64,000 nucleotides of DNA from Bradyrhizobium sp. (GCF_027307225.1 NZ_DAHUXJ010000049.1:1-64000), one strand, 5' to 3'. Numbered from the stretch's first letter, positions 37,283-46,631 are shown. Numbers and translations are program-made. The notes: generated from the letters alone by a model not told the origin.

Positions 37283-40200
37283 ATCTCGGGGCGCTTTCCG
37301 TCAACCGGCCGATCCTGGCGATGGTTCTGTCCATCGTGCTGCTGATCGTTGGCGCGATCGCCTATACGACGCTGCCGGTTGCCGAATATCCGCAAGTGGT
37401 GCCGCCGACCGTGGTGGTCACCACCCAATATCCGGGCGCCTCGGCGCAAACCGTGTCCGACACCGTTGCAGCTCCCATCGAACAGCAGATCAACGGCGTC
37501 GAGGACATGCTCTACCTCTACAGCCAGGCCACCTCGAACGGTCAGCTCACGATCACCGTCACGTTCAAGCTCGGCACCGATCTCGACAAGGCGCAGGTGC
37601 TGGTCCAGAACCGCGTCGCGATCGCGACGCCGCAATTGCCTGAGGAGGTTCAGCGCAACGGTGTGGTGACGCGCAAGAACAGCCCCGACATCCTGATGGT
37701 CGTCTTCATGTTGTCGCCCGACGACACCTTCGACCAGCTCTATATCAGCAACTATGCGCTGCTTCAGGTGCGCGACCAGCTGCTCCGGCTGGATGGCATC
37801 GGCGACATCCAGATCTTTGGCGCGCGCGACTACTCGATGCGGCTGTGGCTCGATCCCGACAAGATCGCCAATCTGGGCTTGACGGCCGGCGACGTGCTGA
37901 CCGCGATTAGGTCGCAGAATTTGCAGATTGCCGGCGGCGAGCTGGCGGGGCCTCCGATCGCCGACCGCGCCTTCCAGCCCAATCTGACTTTCACCGGACG
38001 GCTGAAGGACATCAGGCAGTTCGAAGACATTCTGGTCAAAGCCGGCAGCGATGGCCGTACGGTTCGGCTGCGCGATGTGGCGCGGATCGAACTCGGCGCG
38101 CTCGACTACACCACCAACAGTTTTCTGTTGCGCAAGAGCGCGGTCGCGATGCTCGTTACCCAGCGTCCGGGATCTAATGCGCTGGCCACGGCGAAACGTA
38201 TTTCCGACACGATGGCCCGCCTCAAGGCCAATTTTCCGAAGGGGCTTGACTACAATATCGGCTACAACCCGACCGAATTCATCGCGCAATCCGTCAGCGA
38301 GCTGATCAAGACGATCTACGAGGCGATGATTCTGGTCGTCATCGTCGTTCTGGTGTTTCTGCAAGGATGGCGGCCGGCGATCATTCCGATCATCGCGATC
38401 CCGGTGTCGCTGGTCGGGACGTTCGCGGCGATGGCTGCGCTCGGTTTTGCCATCAACAATCTCACCTTGTTCGGTCTTGTGCTTGCGGTCGGTATCGTGG
38501 TCGACGACGCGATCGTGGTGGTGGAAAATGTCGAGCGGCATCTGCGCGATGGCTTGAGCAAGCGCGATGCGGCGCTGCGCACCATGCAGGAGGTCGGCGG
38601 CGCGCTGGTGTCGATCGCGCTCGTGCTGTGTGCCGTGTTCGTGCCGACCGCATTTCTCGGCGGGGTTTCCGGGCTGTTCTTCCAGCAATTCGCCGTTACG
38701 ATCGCGGTCGCAACGGCGATTTCGTGCTTCTGTTCGCTGACCTTGTCGCCGGCGCTGGCCTCGCAGATCCTGGTCGCGCATGAAGAAAAGCGGGAGCCGG
38801 CGCGCTGGAACGTGGTCGCGCGCGGTTGGGAGGCATTCAGCGGTGTTTTCAACCGCGGCTTCGACTGGCTCTCCCACGGTTACGCCAGCACTGCCTCGTT
38901 CGTGATCCGGCACTCGTCGGTGATGCTGCTGGTCTATCTGGCGCTCATCGGAAGCGCCGGCTGGCTGCTCGCGACAACGCCGCAAGGCTTTGTCCCGGCG
39001 CAGGACCGTGGCTACATCATCGTCTCGGCGCAATTGCCGGGCGCCGCTTCACTGGCGCGCACCACCGAGGTCGTGCGCGAAATCGAACGGATCGCGCTCG
39101 ATACGCCCGGCATCGTCCGCGTCGCTTCGTTTGCCGGCCTTTCCGGCGCCACACGCACGCAGGCGAGCAATGCCGCGGCGCTGTTTCCGGTGTTCGACGA
39201 GCCCGAAGCTCGCCTGAAGAAGGGTTTGACCGCGGCCAGAATCATCGGCGACTTGCGCAAGCGGCTTTCGGTGATCGAGGGCGCGTTCATCATCGTCATT
39301 CCTCCGCCGTCGATTCCGGGCATCGGCACTGGCGGCGGCTTTGCCATGCGCATCGAGGACCGGCAGGGCCGCGGTCCGGAATTGCTTGCGGCCGCGACCG
39401 ACGAACTCGTGGCAGCGGCACGCAAGACGCCGGGGCTGACGTCGGTGTTCTCGCCTTACACTGCCAACACGCCTCAGGTCTTCGTCGACATCGATCGCAT
39501 CAAGGCGCAGAAGCTCGGCGTCCCGATTCAGAGCGTGACGGACGCCATCGAGACCTATTTCGGATCGACCTACGTCAACGACTTCAACATCCTCGGCCGC
39601 ACCTATCACGTCACCGCGCAGGCAGATCTCCCGTTTCGCAAGGAGGCCGCCGATCTCGCGCGGCTACGCACCCGCAACGCGTCCGGCAACATGGTGATGC
39701 TGGGCAGCGTCGTCGACTTCCGCGATGTTTCGGGCCCCGACCGGGTTGCACGCTACAATCTATATCCGGCTTCCGAACTTCAGGGCGAGCCGGCGCCGGG
39801 AACGAGCTCGGCCGGCGCCATTGAACTCATGAAGCATCTCGCAGACCAGACCCTGCCGAGCGGCTTCTTCTACGACTGGACTGATTTGTCCTACCAGCAG
39901 GTCAATGGCGCCAATTCGGGCCTTTACGTTTTCCCGATTTGCGTTCTGTTCGTATTCCTGGTTCTGGCGGCGCAGTATGGCAGCTGGAGCCTGCCGTTCT
40001 CGGTCATCCTGATCGTGCCGATGTGCCTTCTGGCGGCGACGCTCGGGGTGCGGATCATGGGACAGGACGTCAACATCCTCACGCAGATCGGCTTCGTCGT
40101 GTTGGTCGGCCTCGCCGCGAAAAACGCCATCCTGATCGTCGAGTTCGCGCGCGACATCGAGCTCGAGGGCCGGCCACGCATGGAGGCGGTGATCGAGGCT

Positions 40201-40437
40201 TGCCGGCTTCGGCTGCGTCCGATCCTGATGACCTCGTTCGCCTTCATTCTCGGCGTGCTGCCGCTGGTCGTCTCGACCGGTTCGGGATCGGAAATGCGCC
40301 AGGCGGTTGGCGTGGCGGTGTTCTTTGGCATGCTCGGTGTCACGCTGTTCGGGCTCGTGTTCACGCCGATCTTCTATGTGGTGGTGCGCAACCTCGCGGA
40401 TCGGTCGGGACCGAAAAAGCCGGTTTTGATGAGCTGA
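37279..40437 (+). CDS. RND efflux pump, HAE1 (AcrB-like) family
   Basis: Proton-driven inner-membrane exporter of 1052 residues, the usual AcrB length. TM1 follows MNLGALSVNRPILAMVLS. The porter domain starts AEYPQVVPPTVVVTT. The proton-relay Asp pair is visible in GIVVDDAIVVVENVERH (TM4), and the TM10 Lys region is seen as GLAAKNAILIVEFARD. It likely expels hydrophobic toxins or antibiotics. It is translationally coupled to the adaptor. Confidence 0.95.
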   Translation: MNLGALSVNRPILAMVLSIVLLIVGAIAYTTLPVAEYPQVVPPTVVVTTQYPGASAQTVSDTVAAPIEQQINGVEDMLYLYSQATSNGQLTITVTFKLGTDLDKAQVLVQNRVAIATPQLPEEVQRNGVVTRKNSPDILMVVFMLSPDDTFDQLYISNYALLQVRDQLLRLDGIGDIQIFGARDYSMRLWLDPDKIANLGLTAGDVLTAIRSQNLQIAGGELAGPPIADRAFQPNLTFTGRLKDIRQFEDILVKAGSDGRTVRLRDVARIELGALDYTTNSFLLRKSAVAMLVTQRPGSNALATAKRISDTMARLKANFPKGLDYNIGYNPTEFIAQSVSELIKTIYEAMILVVIVVLVFLQGWRPAIIPIIAIPVSLVGTFAAMAALGFAINNLTLFGLVLAVGIVVDDAIVVVENVERHLRDGLSKRDAALRTMQEVGGALVSIALVLCAVFVPTAFLGGVSGLFFQQFAVTIAVATAISCFCSLTLSPALASQILVAHEEKREPARWNVVARGWEAFSGVFNRGFDWLSHGYASTASFVIRHSSVMLLVYLALIGSAGWLLATTPQGFVPAQDRGYIIVSAQLPGAASLARTTEVVREIERIALDTPGIVRVASFAGLSGATRTQASNAAALFPVFDEPEARLKKGLTAARIIGDLRKRLSVIEGAFIIVIPPPSIPGIGTGGGFAMRIEDRQGRGPELLAAATDELVAAARKTPGLTSVFSPYTANTPQVFVDIDRIKAQKLGVPIQSVTDAIETYFGSTYVNDFNILGRTYHVTAQADLPFRKEAADLARLRTRNASGNMVMLGSVVDFRDVSGPDRVARYNLYPASELQGEPAPGTSSAGAIELMKHLADQTLPSGFFYDWTDLSYQQVNGANSGLYVFPICVLFVFLVLAAQYGSWSLPFSVILIVPMCLLAATLGVRIMGQDVNILTQIGFVVLVGLAAKNAILIVEFARDIELEGRPRMEAVIEACRLRLRPILMTSFAFILGVLPLVVSTGSGSEMRQAVGVAVFFGMLGVTLFGLVFTPIFYVVVRNLADRSGPKKPVLMS

Positions 40438-40598
40438 CCCTGCATTCCGGAAAAAAGACGCGGCGCTTGCCGCAGCGCGCGTGCCCTTGCGACCCTACTT
40501 TTGGTGCATCCCAAACGGGTGGGCACGGCAAAGGTTATAAAATATGCTGCCGGTGGAATGAATTAGCATCCACTACAATAATAATCAGGGGTGATCGC

Positions 40599-41795
40599 AT
40601 GAGACTTAATCTACTTCCGGCAGCCGTCGCGGCTTGCGGCCTGTTGATCGCGGCGCCGGCGTTGGCGCAAGGCGTCAAGATCGGCATCTTGAACGACCAG
40701 TCCGGCGTTTACGCCGACTACGGCGGCAAATACTCGGTCGAAGCCGCCAGGATGGCGATCGAGGATTTCGGTGGCGAAGTGCTCGGCCATAAAATCGAAC
40801 TGGTCACCGCCGACCATCAGAACAAGCCGGACCTTGCCGTCAGCATCGCGCGGCGGTGGTACGATGTCGAAGGCGTCGACATGATCACCGAGCTCACGAC
40901 GTCGTCAGTTGCGCTCGCGGTACAAGAGCTCACGAAGGAAAAGAAGAAGATCGACATCGTGGTGGGCGCCGCAAGTTCGCGTATCACCGGCGATGCCTGC
41001 ACGCCTTACGGCTTCCATTGGGCCTATGACACGCGCTCACTTGCGGTCGGCACCGGCGGTGCGCTGGCTAGAGCGGGTGGCGACACCTGGTTCTTTTTGA
41101 CCGCCGACTACGCGTTCGGCTACTCGCTCGAGAAGGACACCAGCGATATCGTCAAGGAAAACGGCGGCAAGGTGCTGGGCGCCGTCCGTGTCCCGCTGAA
41201 CTCGTCGGACTTCTCCTCGTTCCTGCTGCAGGCGCAGAGCTCCAAGGCCAAGATCATCGGGCTTGCCAATGCCGGACTCGACACCACCAATTCGATCAAG
41301 CAGGCGGCAGAATTCGGCATCGTCAGAGGCGGCCAGAAACTTGCAGCGCTCTTGATGACGATCTCCGAGGTTCACGGCCTGGGACTTGAAGCGGCCCAGG
41401 GCCTGGTGCTCACGGAAGGTTTCTACTGGGACCAGAACGACAGGACGCGTGCGTTCTCGGAACGCTTCTTCAAGCGAACCGGCCGCATGCCCAGCATGAT
41501 CCATGCCGGGACCTACTCGGCGACACTGCAGTATCTGAAAGCGGTGAAGGCCGCCGGTACCAAGGATTCGGACGCTGTCGTCAAGAAGCTCAAGGAGCTT
41601 CCGGTCAACGACGCCTTTACGGATAATGGCAAGGTGCTCGCAAACGGCCGCATGGTGCATGACCTCTATCTGTTCGAGGTCAAGAAGCCGTCGGAATCGA
41701 AGAAGCCCTGGGACTATTACAAGCAGCTCGCGGTGGTGCCCGGCGACAAGGCGTTCTTCACGGCCAAGGAAAGCGGCTGCCCACTGACGAAGTAA
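40599..41795 (+). CDS. Periplasmic binding protein, Liv family
   Basis: Type I binding protein of 398 residues with a signal peptide (MRLNLLPAAVAACGLLIAAP ending ALAQ). ATG 40599 is preceded by CAGGGGTG; the open frame continues upstream to 39939, but that part runs antisense or out of frame to the pump gene and is not real. Blocks include GILNDQSGVYADYGGK and FFLTADYAFGYSLE. No permease or ATPase is adjacent, so it either serves a remote transporter or is a sensor partner. A strong terminator follows. Confidence 0.9.
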   Translation: MRLNLLPAAVAACGLLIAAPALAQGVKIGILNDQSGVYADYGGKYSVEAARMAIEDFGGEVLGHKIELVTADHQNKPDLAVSIARRWYDVEGVDMITELTTSSVALAVQELTKEKKKIDIVVGAASSRITGDACTPYGFHWAYDTRSLAVGTGGALARAGGDTWFFLTADYAFGYSLEKDTSDIVKENGGKVLGAVRVPLNSSDFSSFLLQAQSSKAKIIGLANAGLDTTNSIKQAAEFGIVRGGQKLAALLMTISEVHGLGLEAAQGLVLTEGFYWDQNDRTRAFSERFFKRTGRMPSMIHAGTYSATLQYLKAVKAAGTKDSDAVVKKLKELPVNDAFTDNGKVLANGRMVHDLYLFEVKKPSESKKPWDYYKQLAVVPGDKAFFTAKESGCPLTK

Positions 41796-41823
41796 TCGAC
41801 GCTGCTGTTATTGCGGCGATGTG

Positions 41824-41852
41824 ACGCGGCGCCATTTGGCGCCGCGTTTTTT
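41824..41852 (+). terminator. Rho-independent terminator
   Basis: Stem ACGCGGCGCC / GGCGCCGCGT with a four-base loop and six T residues, 28 bp after the binding-protein stop codon. Confidence 0.92.
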
Positions 41853-42022
41853 AGGGCATCCGCAAAAGCGCTCAAGCGTCGGGGGAGGTGCCGGCGGAAC
41901 CGTTGGTGTTGCAGGCGGGACACGAAACGCAGATTAAATGGCGGCCGTCACCGCTGTTTTTGTTGCAGATGCGAGCATGCCGGGGCTAGGTTCCGGCCAC
42001 TTCATTGATCCGAGGGAAAGCC

Positions 42023-42709
42023 ATGACGTCATCCGGCGGTTACTTGAAATTTTTCAGCATGTCCGGCTTGCCCGGACGATGGTGGAAGCCCGTCGCGGTG
42101 GCGTTGCTGCTGCTTGCTCTTCCGATTCCCTCAATGGCAAGCCGGGCGGTGTCGGCACAGCCCGCCAATGGCGCGAAAGTCTACATGCTGCGCGGCGTGC
42201 TCAATATTTTTTCGCTCGGCCTGGATAGCATCGCATCGCAACTGGAAGCCCAGGGCATCCCGGTCGACGTGACCAACTATCTCGGTTGGTCGGTGGTCGC
42301 CGACGAGGTCGCAGCCGACTATCGCAGCGGAAAGGTCAAGACGGTCATTTTGGTGGGGCATTCTTCCGGCGCGACCGTGCTGCCCGATATGGTGGACCGT
42401 CTCAATCAGCTTGGCGTTCCAGTGAGGCTCGTGATCGGTCTCGATTCGGTATTTCGCACCAGCCTGAACGGCCGCGTCGGGCGTTATATCAACTACTACA
42501 TCGGCAACGGTAACGGAGAGCCGGTGGCGCGCGCGCGAGGAATGCATGGCGAACTCGACAATGTGAATGTGCAGAACGTTCCGGGTGTCGGGCACATCAC
42601 CATCGATAAGAACGCGATCATGCAGCGGAAGGTGATCGTGGACATCGATTCGGTGGTGTTCGGCGGCCGGGCGAGGGAAGTTTCCGCAGCACCTCGCGTC
42701 GTGCATTAA
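42023..42709 (+). CDS. Exported alpha/beta-hydrolase-fold protein
   Basis: A 228-residue protein. ATG 42023 follows GAGGGAAAG. A hydrophobic leader (VAVALLLLALPIPSMASRA) suggests export. The central nucleophile elbow is VILVGHSSGATVLPDMVD, with Ser the likely catalytic residue, and VGHITIDKNA may hold the His. Beginning YMLRGVLNIFSLGLDSIASQ, it is clearly paralogous to the next gene but lacks the LysM tail. The substrate could be a lipid or envelope polymer (inference). Confidence 0.68.
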   Translation: MTSSGGYLKFFSMSGLPGRWWKPVAVALLLLALPIPSMASRAVSAQPANGAKVYMLRGVLNIFSLGLDSIASQLEAQGIPVDVTNYLGWSVVADEVAADYRSGKVKTVILVGHSSGATVLPDMVDRLNQLGVPVRLVIGLDSVFRTSLNGRVGRYINYYIGNGNGEPVARARGMHGELDNVNVQNVPGVGHITIDKNAIMQRKVIVDIDSVVFGGRAREVSAAPRVVH

Positions 42710-42807
42710 ATCCAACCAGCGCCCATGGGCGGCAGGGGCCGGCTGCGGCATGAGCGATGCCTCCGGGGTTGCCGAAGTCGCCACAATTCCACCAATTCGG
42801 CCTCACA

Positions 42808-42850
42808 AAAGGGCGGGAAGCGCGCATGGACTTGCGTCTTCCCGCCCTTT
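42808..42850 (+). terminator. Hairpin between the two hydrolase genes, possible terminator
   Basis: AAAGGGCGGGAAG (42808-42820) pairs perfectly with CTTCCCGCCCTTT (42838-42850) across a 17-base loop. It lies about 100 bp after the first hydrolase and 53 bp before the second. The long loop and short T-run make it weaker than a classical terminator, but a strong mRNA 3'-end hairpin is likely. Confidence 0.65.
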
Positions 42851-42902
42851 GGCGACGCCGATCCTGGCGATCCATCAGGGGCTTCCAGCGTCAGGACAGC
42901 TA

Positions 42903-43838
42903 GTGAATCGCATGATCAATCCGGCACGGCGTATGGCGGTCCTTGCCGGAGCGCTGTGCCTGCTCTCGCTGTCAGGTGGCAATCTTGGTTCAGCGGCCGC
43001 GGATCCCGTAACGGCTGCCGCAACCGAAGCCGTTATATCGCCGCCGCCCCCAAGCGTCGCGCCGCGTCCGCGTGCTTATCTGTTCCGTGGTGCGCTGGGT
43101 CCGTTTTTCTCGCGTGGGATCGACCGTATCACCGAACGGCTCGAAGAGGCCGGCATCACCGCCAACGTCTACGAATTCACTATTTGCCGTCTGATCGCCG
43201 CGCAGGCGATTCACGAATATCGCGAAAACCCGGCGCCGATCGTTCTGATCGGGCATTCGATGGGCGGCTTCTGTGCGCTGAAATTTGCCGAGATTCTGGA
43301 AGGCGAGGGGATCAGAGCGGACCTCGTCGTTGCCATCGACCCCGCCCATGTGACGCCTGACGTGCCCCTCAATGTCGATCGCTTCATCAACATCTTCCTG
43401 TCAAAGAGCGTGCTCGGTGGCGGCGACGTCAAACCCAAGCCGGGATACCGCGGCCACTATGCAAGCTACGATCTTTCGCTGCACGACGAAGTAACGCACA
43501 TCAATATCGAGAAGCAGGACACGGTCCAGCAGCAGCTCGTGACCAAGGTTGTTCAACTCGCCGCGGCAAAGGCCGATGGCGACAACACCGTTCCCGTTCG
43601 CTTCGTCGTTCCCGCGAAAGCGGACATCGAGCTCTGGGACAGCGGCACGGCGGTGTTTGCCCGTCCGGGAGACACCTTGCAGTCGATCGCGACCGCTTAC
43701 CACGTTCCGCTCTGGTCGGTCATGCAGATCAACAGGGGCGCCGAGCGCACGCCGCTGGTTCCGGGCGAGCGTGTCGTCGTCCCGCGTCACCTCGAACCGG
43801 TGGTCGAGGCGTCGGTGCGGGCGCCCGCAAAGCGCTGA
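42903..43838 (+). CDS. Exported alpha/beta hydrolase with C-terminal LysM-like domain
   Basis: A 311-residue paralogue of the preceding protein. GTG 42903 is favoured by AGGA six bases upstream; ATG 42912 is possible. A signal peptide (RMAVLAGALCLLSLSGGNLG) precedes YLFRGALGPFFSRGIDRITE. The nucleophile elbow is IVLIGHSMGGFCALKFA. Residues about 255-300 form a LysM-like module (FARPGDTLQSIATAYHVP through LVPGERVVVP), which binds peptidoglycan or similar glycans. This ties the enzyme to the cell wall. Function of the catalytic part is unproven. Confidence 0.75.
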   Translation: MNRMINPARRMAVLAGALCLLSLSGGNLGSAAADPVTAAATEAVISPPPPSVAPRPRAYLFRGALGPFFSRGIDRITERLEEAGITANVYEFTICRLIAAQAIHEYRENPAPIVLIGHSMGGFCALKFAEILEGEGIRADLVVAIDPAHVTPDVPLNVDRFINIFLSKSVLGGGDVKPKPGYRGHYASYDLSLHDEVTHINIEKQDTVQQQLVTKVVQLAAAKADGDNTVPVRFVVPAKADIELWDSGTAVFARPGDTLQSIATAYHVPLWSVMQINRGAERTPLVPGERVVVPRHLEPVVEASVRAPAKR

Positions 43839-43870
43839 GCGCAGCCGGAATTAAGCGCTTACTGCCGCCG

Positions 43871-44488
43871 TCAGCGCTGCGGCAGGAAAGGCACCAGCAT
43901 CGGAACGCGGCGGCAATAGGGGCCGTAGGCATCCGCACCGAGTTCCTCGCTGAGGAAGCCTTCCTCCATGCGTGCTTTTTGCCAGAGGCCGATGGCGATC
44001 AGGGCTGTGCCGAGCAACGCGGTCGCCGTTCCAACCGCAACGCCGGTCGCGATCATCGCGCCGATCAGCCCGGTGTAGATCGGATGACGGACCAATCCGT
44101 AAGGTCCGGTGTCGATGACGCGATGGTCTTCCTTGCGCGTGATCGCATTTGACCAGAAGCGTCCGAGATGGATGCGAGCCCACCAGGTGAAAAGGCAGCC
44201 GGCGGCAGTCAGGACGGCAAGTATATAGGTGCCCCCGGTGCCGACATCCCAGAGCGGCTTCTCCCCGAGCACTTTCGCGGTCCACGGCGTCAGCAGGATC
44301 GCGCCGGCCAGAATGGGAAATCGATAGGCCCGCGAGTCCCAGGTCCTGACGTGCTTCTCGGTTCGACCGGAAAAGAATGCGCCTATGAACCAGCTCAAAA
44401 GCCAGGCTGCCCAGATCAATGCCAACAAGGCGCTGGGCCAGGTCGCGGTCCAACCGCTCCACACGAAAGCGACAATCGAATTCATCAT
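43871..44488 (-). CDS. Isoprenylcysteine carboxyl methyltransferase-family membrane protein
   Basis: A 205-residue integral membrane protein of the ICMT/PEMT type. The SAM-binding signature is GPYGLVRHPIYTGLIGAM, and the C-terminal EE...Y..Y region (LSEELGADAYGPYCRRV) follows. Bacterial members methylate varied lipophilic or isoprenoid acceptors; the acceptor is unknown. ATG 44488 (MMNSIVAF) is chosen. It lies three bases from a paired-hairpin element, which occupies the usual ribosome-site position, so translation start is uncertain; the frame stays open to 44611 through the hairpin. Confidence 0.8.
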   Translation of the reverse strand: MMNSIVAFVWSGWTATWPSALLALIWAAWLLSWFIGAFFSGRTEKHVRTWDSRAYRFPILAGAILLTPWTAKVLGEKPLWDVGTGGTYILAVLTAAGCLFTWWARIHLGRFWSNAITRKEDHRVIDTGPYGLVRHPIYTGLIGAMIATGVAVGTATALLGTALIAIGLWQKARMEEGFLSEELGADAYGPYCRRVPMLVPFLPQR

Positions 44489-44490
44489 GG

Positions 44491-44657
44491 CTAGCGTCCC
44501 GGTTCTGACATTTGTATCCCGTCGAGGCGTCCACTTATTGCGAATGTCAGAACCACGGGGACGCTGGGAACTATATAATTCTGGCGTGCTTTGACTCTGA
44601 CATTCCTTCAAAGAACTCGCGGCGGCATTAAAAGGAACGTCAGGGTCGCCACGCCAG
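44491..44657. repeat. Paired-hairpin element, copy 4 (variant G-H)
   Basis: Hairpin G at 44491-44567 has arms AGCGTCCC plus GGTTCTGACATT, with an ACG bulge in the right arm. Spacer 44568-44580 is GAACTATATAATT. Hairpin H at 44581-44657 has outer arms CTGGCGTG / CACGCCAG, inner core CTCTGACATTCCTT, and loop core GAACTCGCGGC. Both hairpins share the core CTGACATT. The element sits directly in front of the ICMT-like start codon and about 70 bp after the end of the epimerase gene. Confidence 0.87.
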
Positions 44658-44726
44658 CCTTATATTCCCGATTGGCGCGCAAAGGCAATTGTGGAAAAAA
44701 TCAAGCCAGGGGAACGGCTTAGGCCC

Positions 44727-45713
44727 TCAAGCGAGTTTGGGCTCGCGGAGCAGGTAAGTAATGGTATCGCGCAACGCCGGCTCGATCGGCCGTGGCGCAT
44801 AGCCGAGTTCGTCCTGTGCTTTCTTGACCGATAATTCGGTTGCCCGCAGCGCGATCCGCACACCCTCGGCCGTGCCGGATGGTGGTTTGTGCGTGATGTG
44901 ATCTGCGACGAATTCCAGCATGCCCGCGGCTGCTTCCGCAATCCGGCCGGGGACCGGAACGGCCAGCGTGCGCCGCCCGCTGATGTCAGCCATCAGCTGC
45001 AGGATCTTCTTCAGCGACACGCTTTCACCGCCGAGAATATAGCGCTGGCCGGTTTGCCCGCGCTCCATCGTCAGGATCAACCCGGTGGCGACATCGCGAA
45101 CATCCACCATGTTGACGATGAAATCGAGATACATCTGAACTCGCCCGTGCAGGAATTGGCGCAGCATCGCGGTGGGAGGCGTCAGGTTGTGATCGTGCGG
45201 ACCGATCGGCATCGTCGGTGTGCCGATGACGAGTGGAAATCCGTCCGCTGCGGCCTGTGCCGCCGACTGTTCTGCCAGCATCTTCGAGCGGGTGTAGACG
45301 CCCGGCATCTGCTCTGGCGGCAAAAGGCTGCGCTCGCCGCTGTCTTGTTGCATCGAGGCCGGCCGGAACAGGATGGATTCGGTCGAGCAATGCAGGAAGC
45401 GTGCGACGCCGCGTTTGCGGGCCGCGGCGATGACAACTTCCGTTCCCTGAAAATTAACGGCGTGGAAGTCGCCCTTGTTCGGCATCCACATGCCCGGAAG
45501 ACCGGCGAGATGATAGACCTCATCGGCGTCGCGCAGGGTTTCGCCGACGAGACCCGCATCCAGCACCGAACCCGACACGTATTCAACGCCAGGTGTGGCG
45601 CAAATCGGCGCGCGGCGATCGAGCACCCGCACCTCTCGGCCGCCCGCCACAAGCGCCGATACAAGGTGCTGTCCGATGAAGCCTGTGCCGCCCGTGATGA
45701 GTGTCTTGGTCAT
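44727..45713 (-). CDS. NAD-dependent epimerase/dehydratase (extended SDR)
   Basis: A 328-residue Rossmann-fold enzyme. The nucleotide-binding motif GGTGFIGQH opens the protein; the catalytic Tyr-Lys pair is in VYTRSKMLAE; and a typical mid-domain HLAGLPGMWMPN is present. It resembles dihydroflavonol reductase-like and hopanoid-associated (HpnA-like) SDRs but no diagnostic residue separates them. It overlaps the upstream Mpo1-like gene by ATGA, so they are one unit. Confidence 0.83.
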   Translation of the reverse strand: MTKTLITGGTGFIGQHLVSALVAGGREVRVLDRRAPICATPGVEYVSGSVLDAGLVGETLRDADEVYHLAGLPGMWMPNKGDFHAVNFQGTEVVIAAARKRGVARFLHCSTESILFRPASMQQDSGERSLLPPEQMPGVYTRSKMLAEQSAAQAAADGFPLVIGTPTMPIGPHDHNLTPPTAMLRQFLHGRVQMYLDFIVNMVDVRDVATGLILTMERGQTGQRYILGGESVSLKKILQLMADISGRRTLAVPVPGRIAEAAAGMLEFVADHITHKPPSGTAEGVRIALRATELSVKKAQDELGYAPRPIEPALRDTITYLLREPKLA

Positions 45714-46267
45714 GAACGTGGCAGCGGCTGACTTTCCTCGGTGAAAGACGAAGCCCCGCGTTGCGCCTGCCGCGGTTCGCTCTGGATAATCGCCGCCAGG
45801 TCGGGCCGGAACCCGAGTGCGATAAACAGCTTCGTCATCACAAACATCGGCCCGAGCAGGAAGTGCGAGGGGTTATCGACCAAAGCGGGCTGGCGCTGTT
45901 CGAAGAAGCGATGACCGACGATCTGGAAGCCGATGCCGATGGCGATCAAAGGCAACGTCACGGCCCACACCGTGAGGATGCTCGCGTGGTGCACGACGAG
46001 CGTGGCGACAGCGAACAGGATAATCGCACAACCGATGATGGCTGTTCCAAGCGCAGCGTCGAGCAACAGCCAATAAATCAATACCGGCAATGCCAGGATC
46101 GGCGCCAGCGTCGTCTGCACGCCGAGCACATGAACCGAAACCAGGTTGAGCGGAAGAATGGCGGCAAAAAACAATGTCAAAATGCCGAGCACGTGCATCA
46201 CCCCGTTCCAGGGGTTGCGATGATATTCCACGTAATCGGCAAGCTGGCGCTTGAAAATGTCATTCAT
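45710..46267 (-). CDS. Mpo1-like (DUF962) membrane dioxygenase
   Basis: A 185-residue membrane protein matching the Mpo1 family, whose yeast member is an iron-dependent dioxygenase shortening 2-hydroxy fatty acids. Conserved blocks are YVEYHRNPWNGVMHVLG at the start and FQIVGHRFFEQRQPALVDNP, which hold the metal-ligand His residues, with four hydrophobic segments between. It is translationally coupled to the SDR gene, hinting at lipid metabolism (inference). Confidence 0.82.
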   Translation of the reverse strand: MNDIFKRQLADYVEYHRNPWNGVMHVLGILTLFFAAILPLNLVSVHVLGVQTTLAPILALPVLIYWLLLDAALGTAIIGCAIILFAVATLVVHHASILTVWAVTLPLIAIGIGFQIVGHRFFEQRQPALVDNPSHFLLGPMFVMTKLFIALGFRPDLAAIIQSEPRQAQRGASSFTEESQPLPRS

Positions 46268-46360
46268 CTATGGGGCTCGTATGCGGCTCGCTGCGGCCGT
46301 CGCGCAAAAGCACTCAGGCGCTGATGTCATCAAATGAGGCTGTGGGCCCTGGTATGATAA

Positions 46361-46527
46361 CTAGTGCTCCGATTCCGAAGTTCGTATCATATTGCGGCTC
46401 CGCGTTTACGAACTTCGGAATCAAAGGAGCACTAGCCAATTATTTGATTCTAGTGCGGTTTAGAATTTGAAGTTCCTATGACGAGGTCACCGCGAAACTG
46501 ATAGGAACTTCAAATTCACCGCACTAG
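46361..46527. repeat. Paired-hairpin element, copy 5 (B-type then A-type)
   Basis: Hairpin B at 46361-46435 (GATTCCGAAGTTCGTA, AAA bulge in the right arm), spacer 46436-46449, hairpin A at 46450-46527 (GAATTTGAAGTTCCTA, TTA bulge in the left arm). Read in reverse complement it matches copy 18713-18879 over all 167 bases with six differences by eye: three in the A loop, two in the spacer and one in the B loop. All stem bases are the same. Confidence 0.95.
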
Positions 46528-46631
46528 TTAAACTTGGGGTATCTCTGAAGTCAAATAGCGGTCCGGGCCTGAAATCGCACGGAAATATTTCAATTCATTG
46601 ATAGGTTCAATACTTCGCGACCTGTTTTGTT

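Noticed and set aside
37075..39033. 652-codon frame antisense to the RND genes
   Set aside because: Spans two real genes on the other strand with strong family motifs; its own product is low-complexity and Arg-rich.
39939..40598. Upstream extension of the binding-protein frame from 40599
   Set aside because: The extension overlaps the RND pump gene in another frame and the true signal peptide and ribosome site are at 40599.
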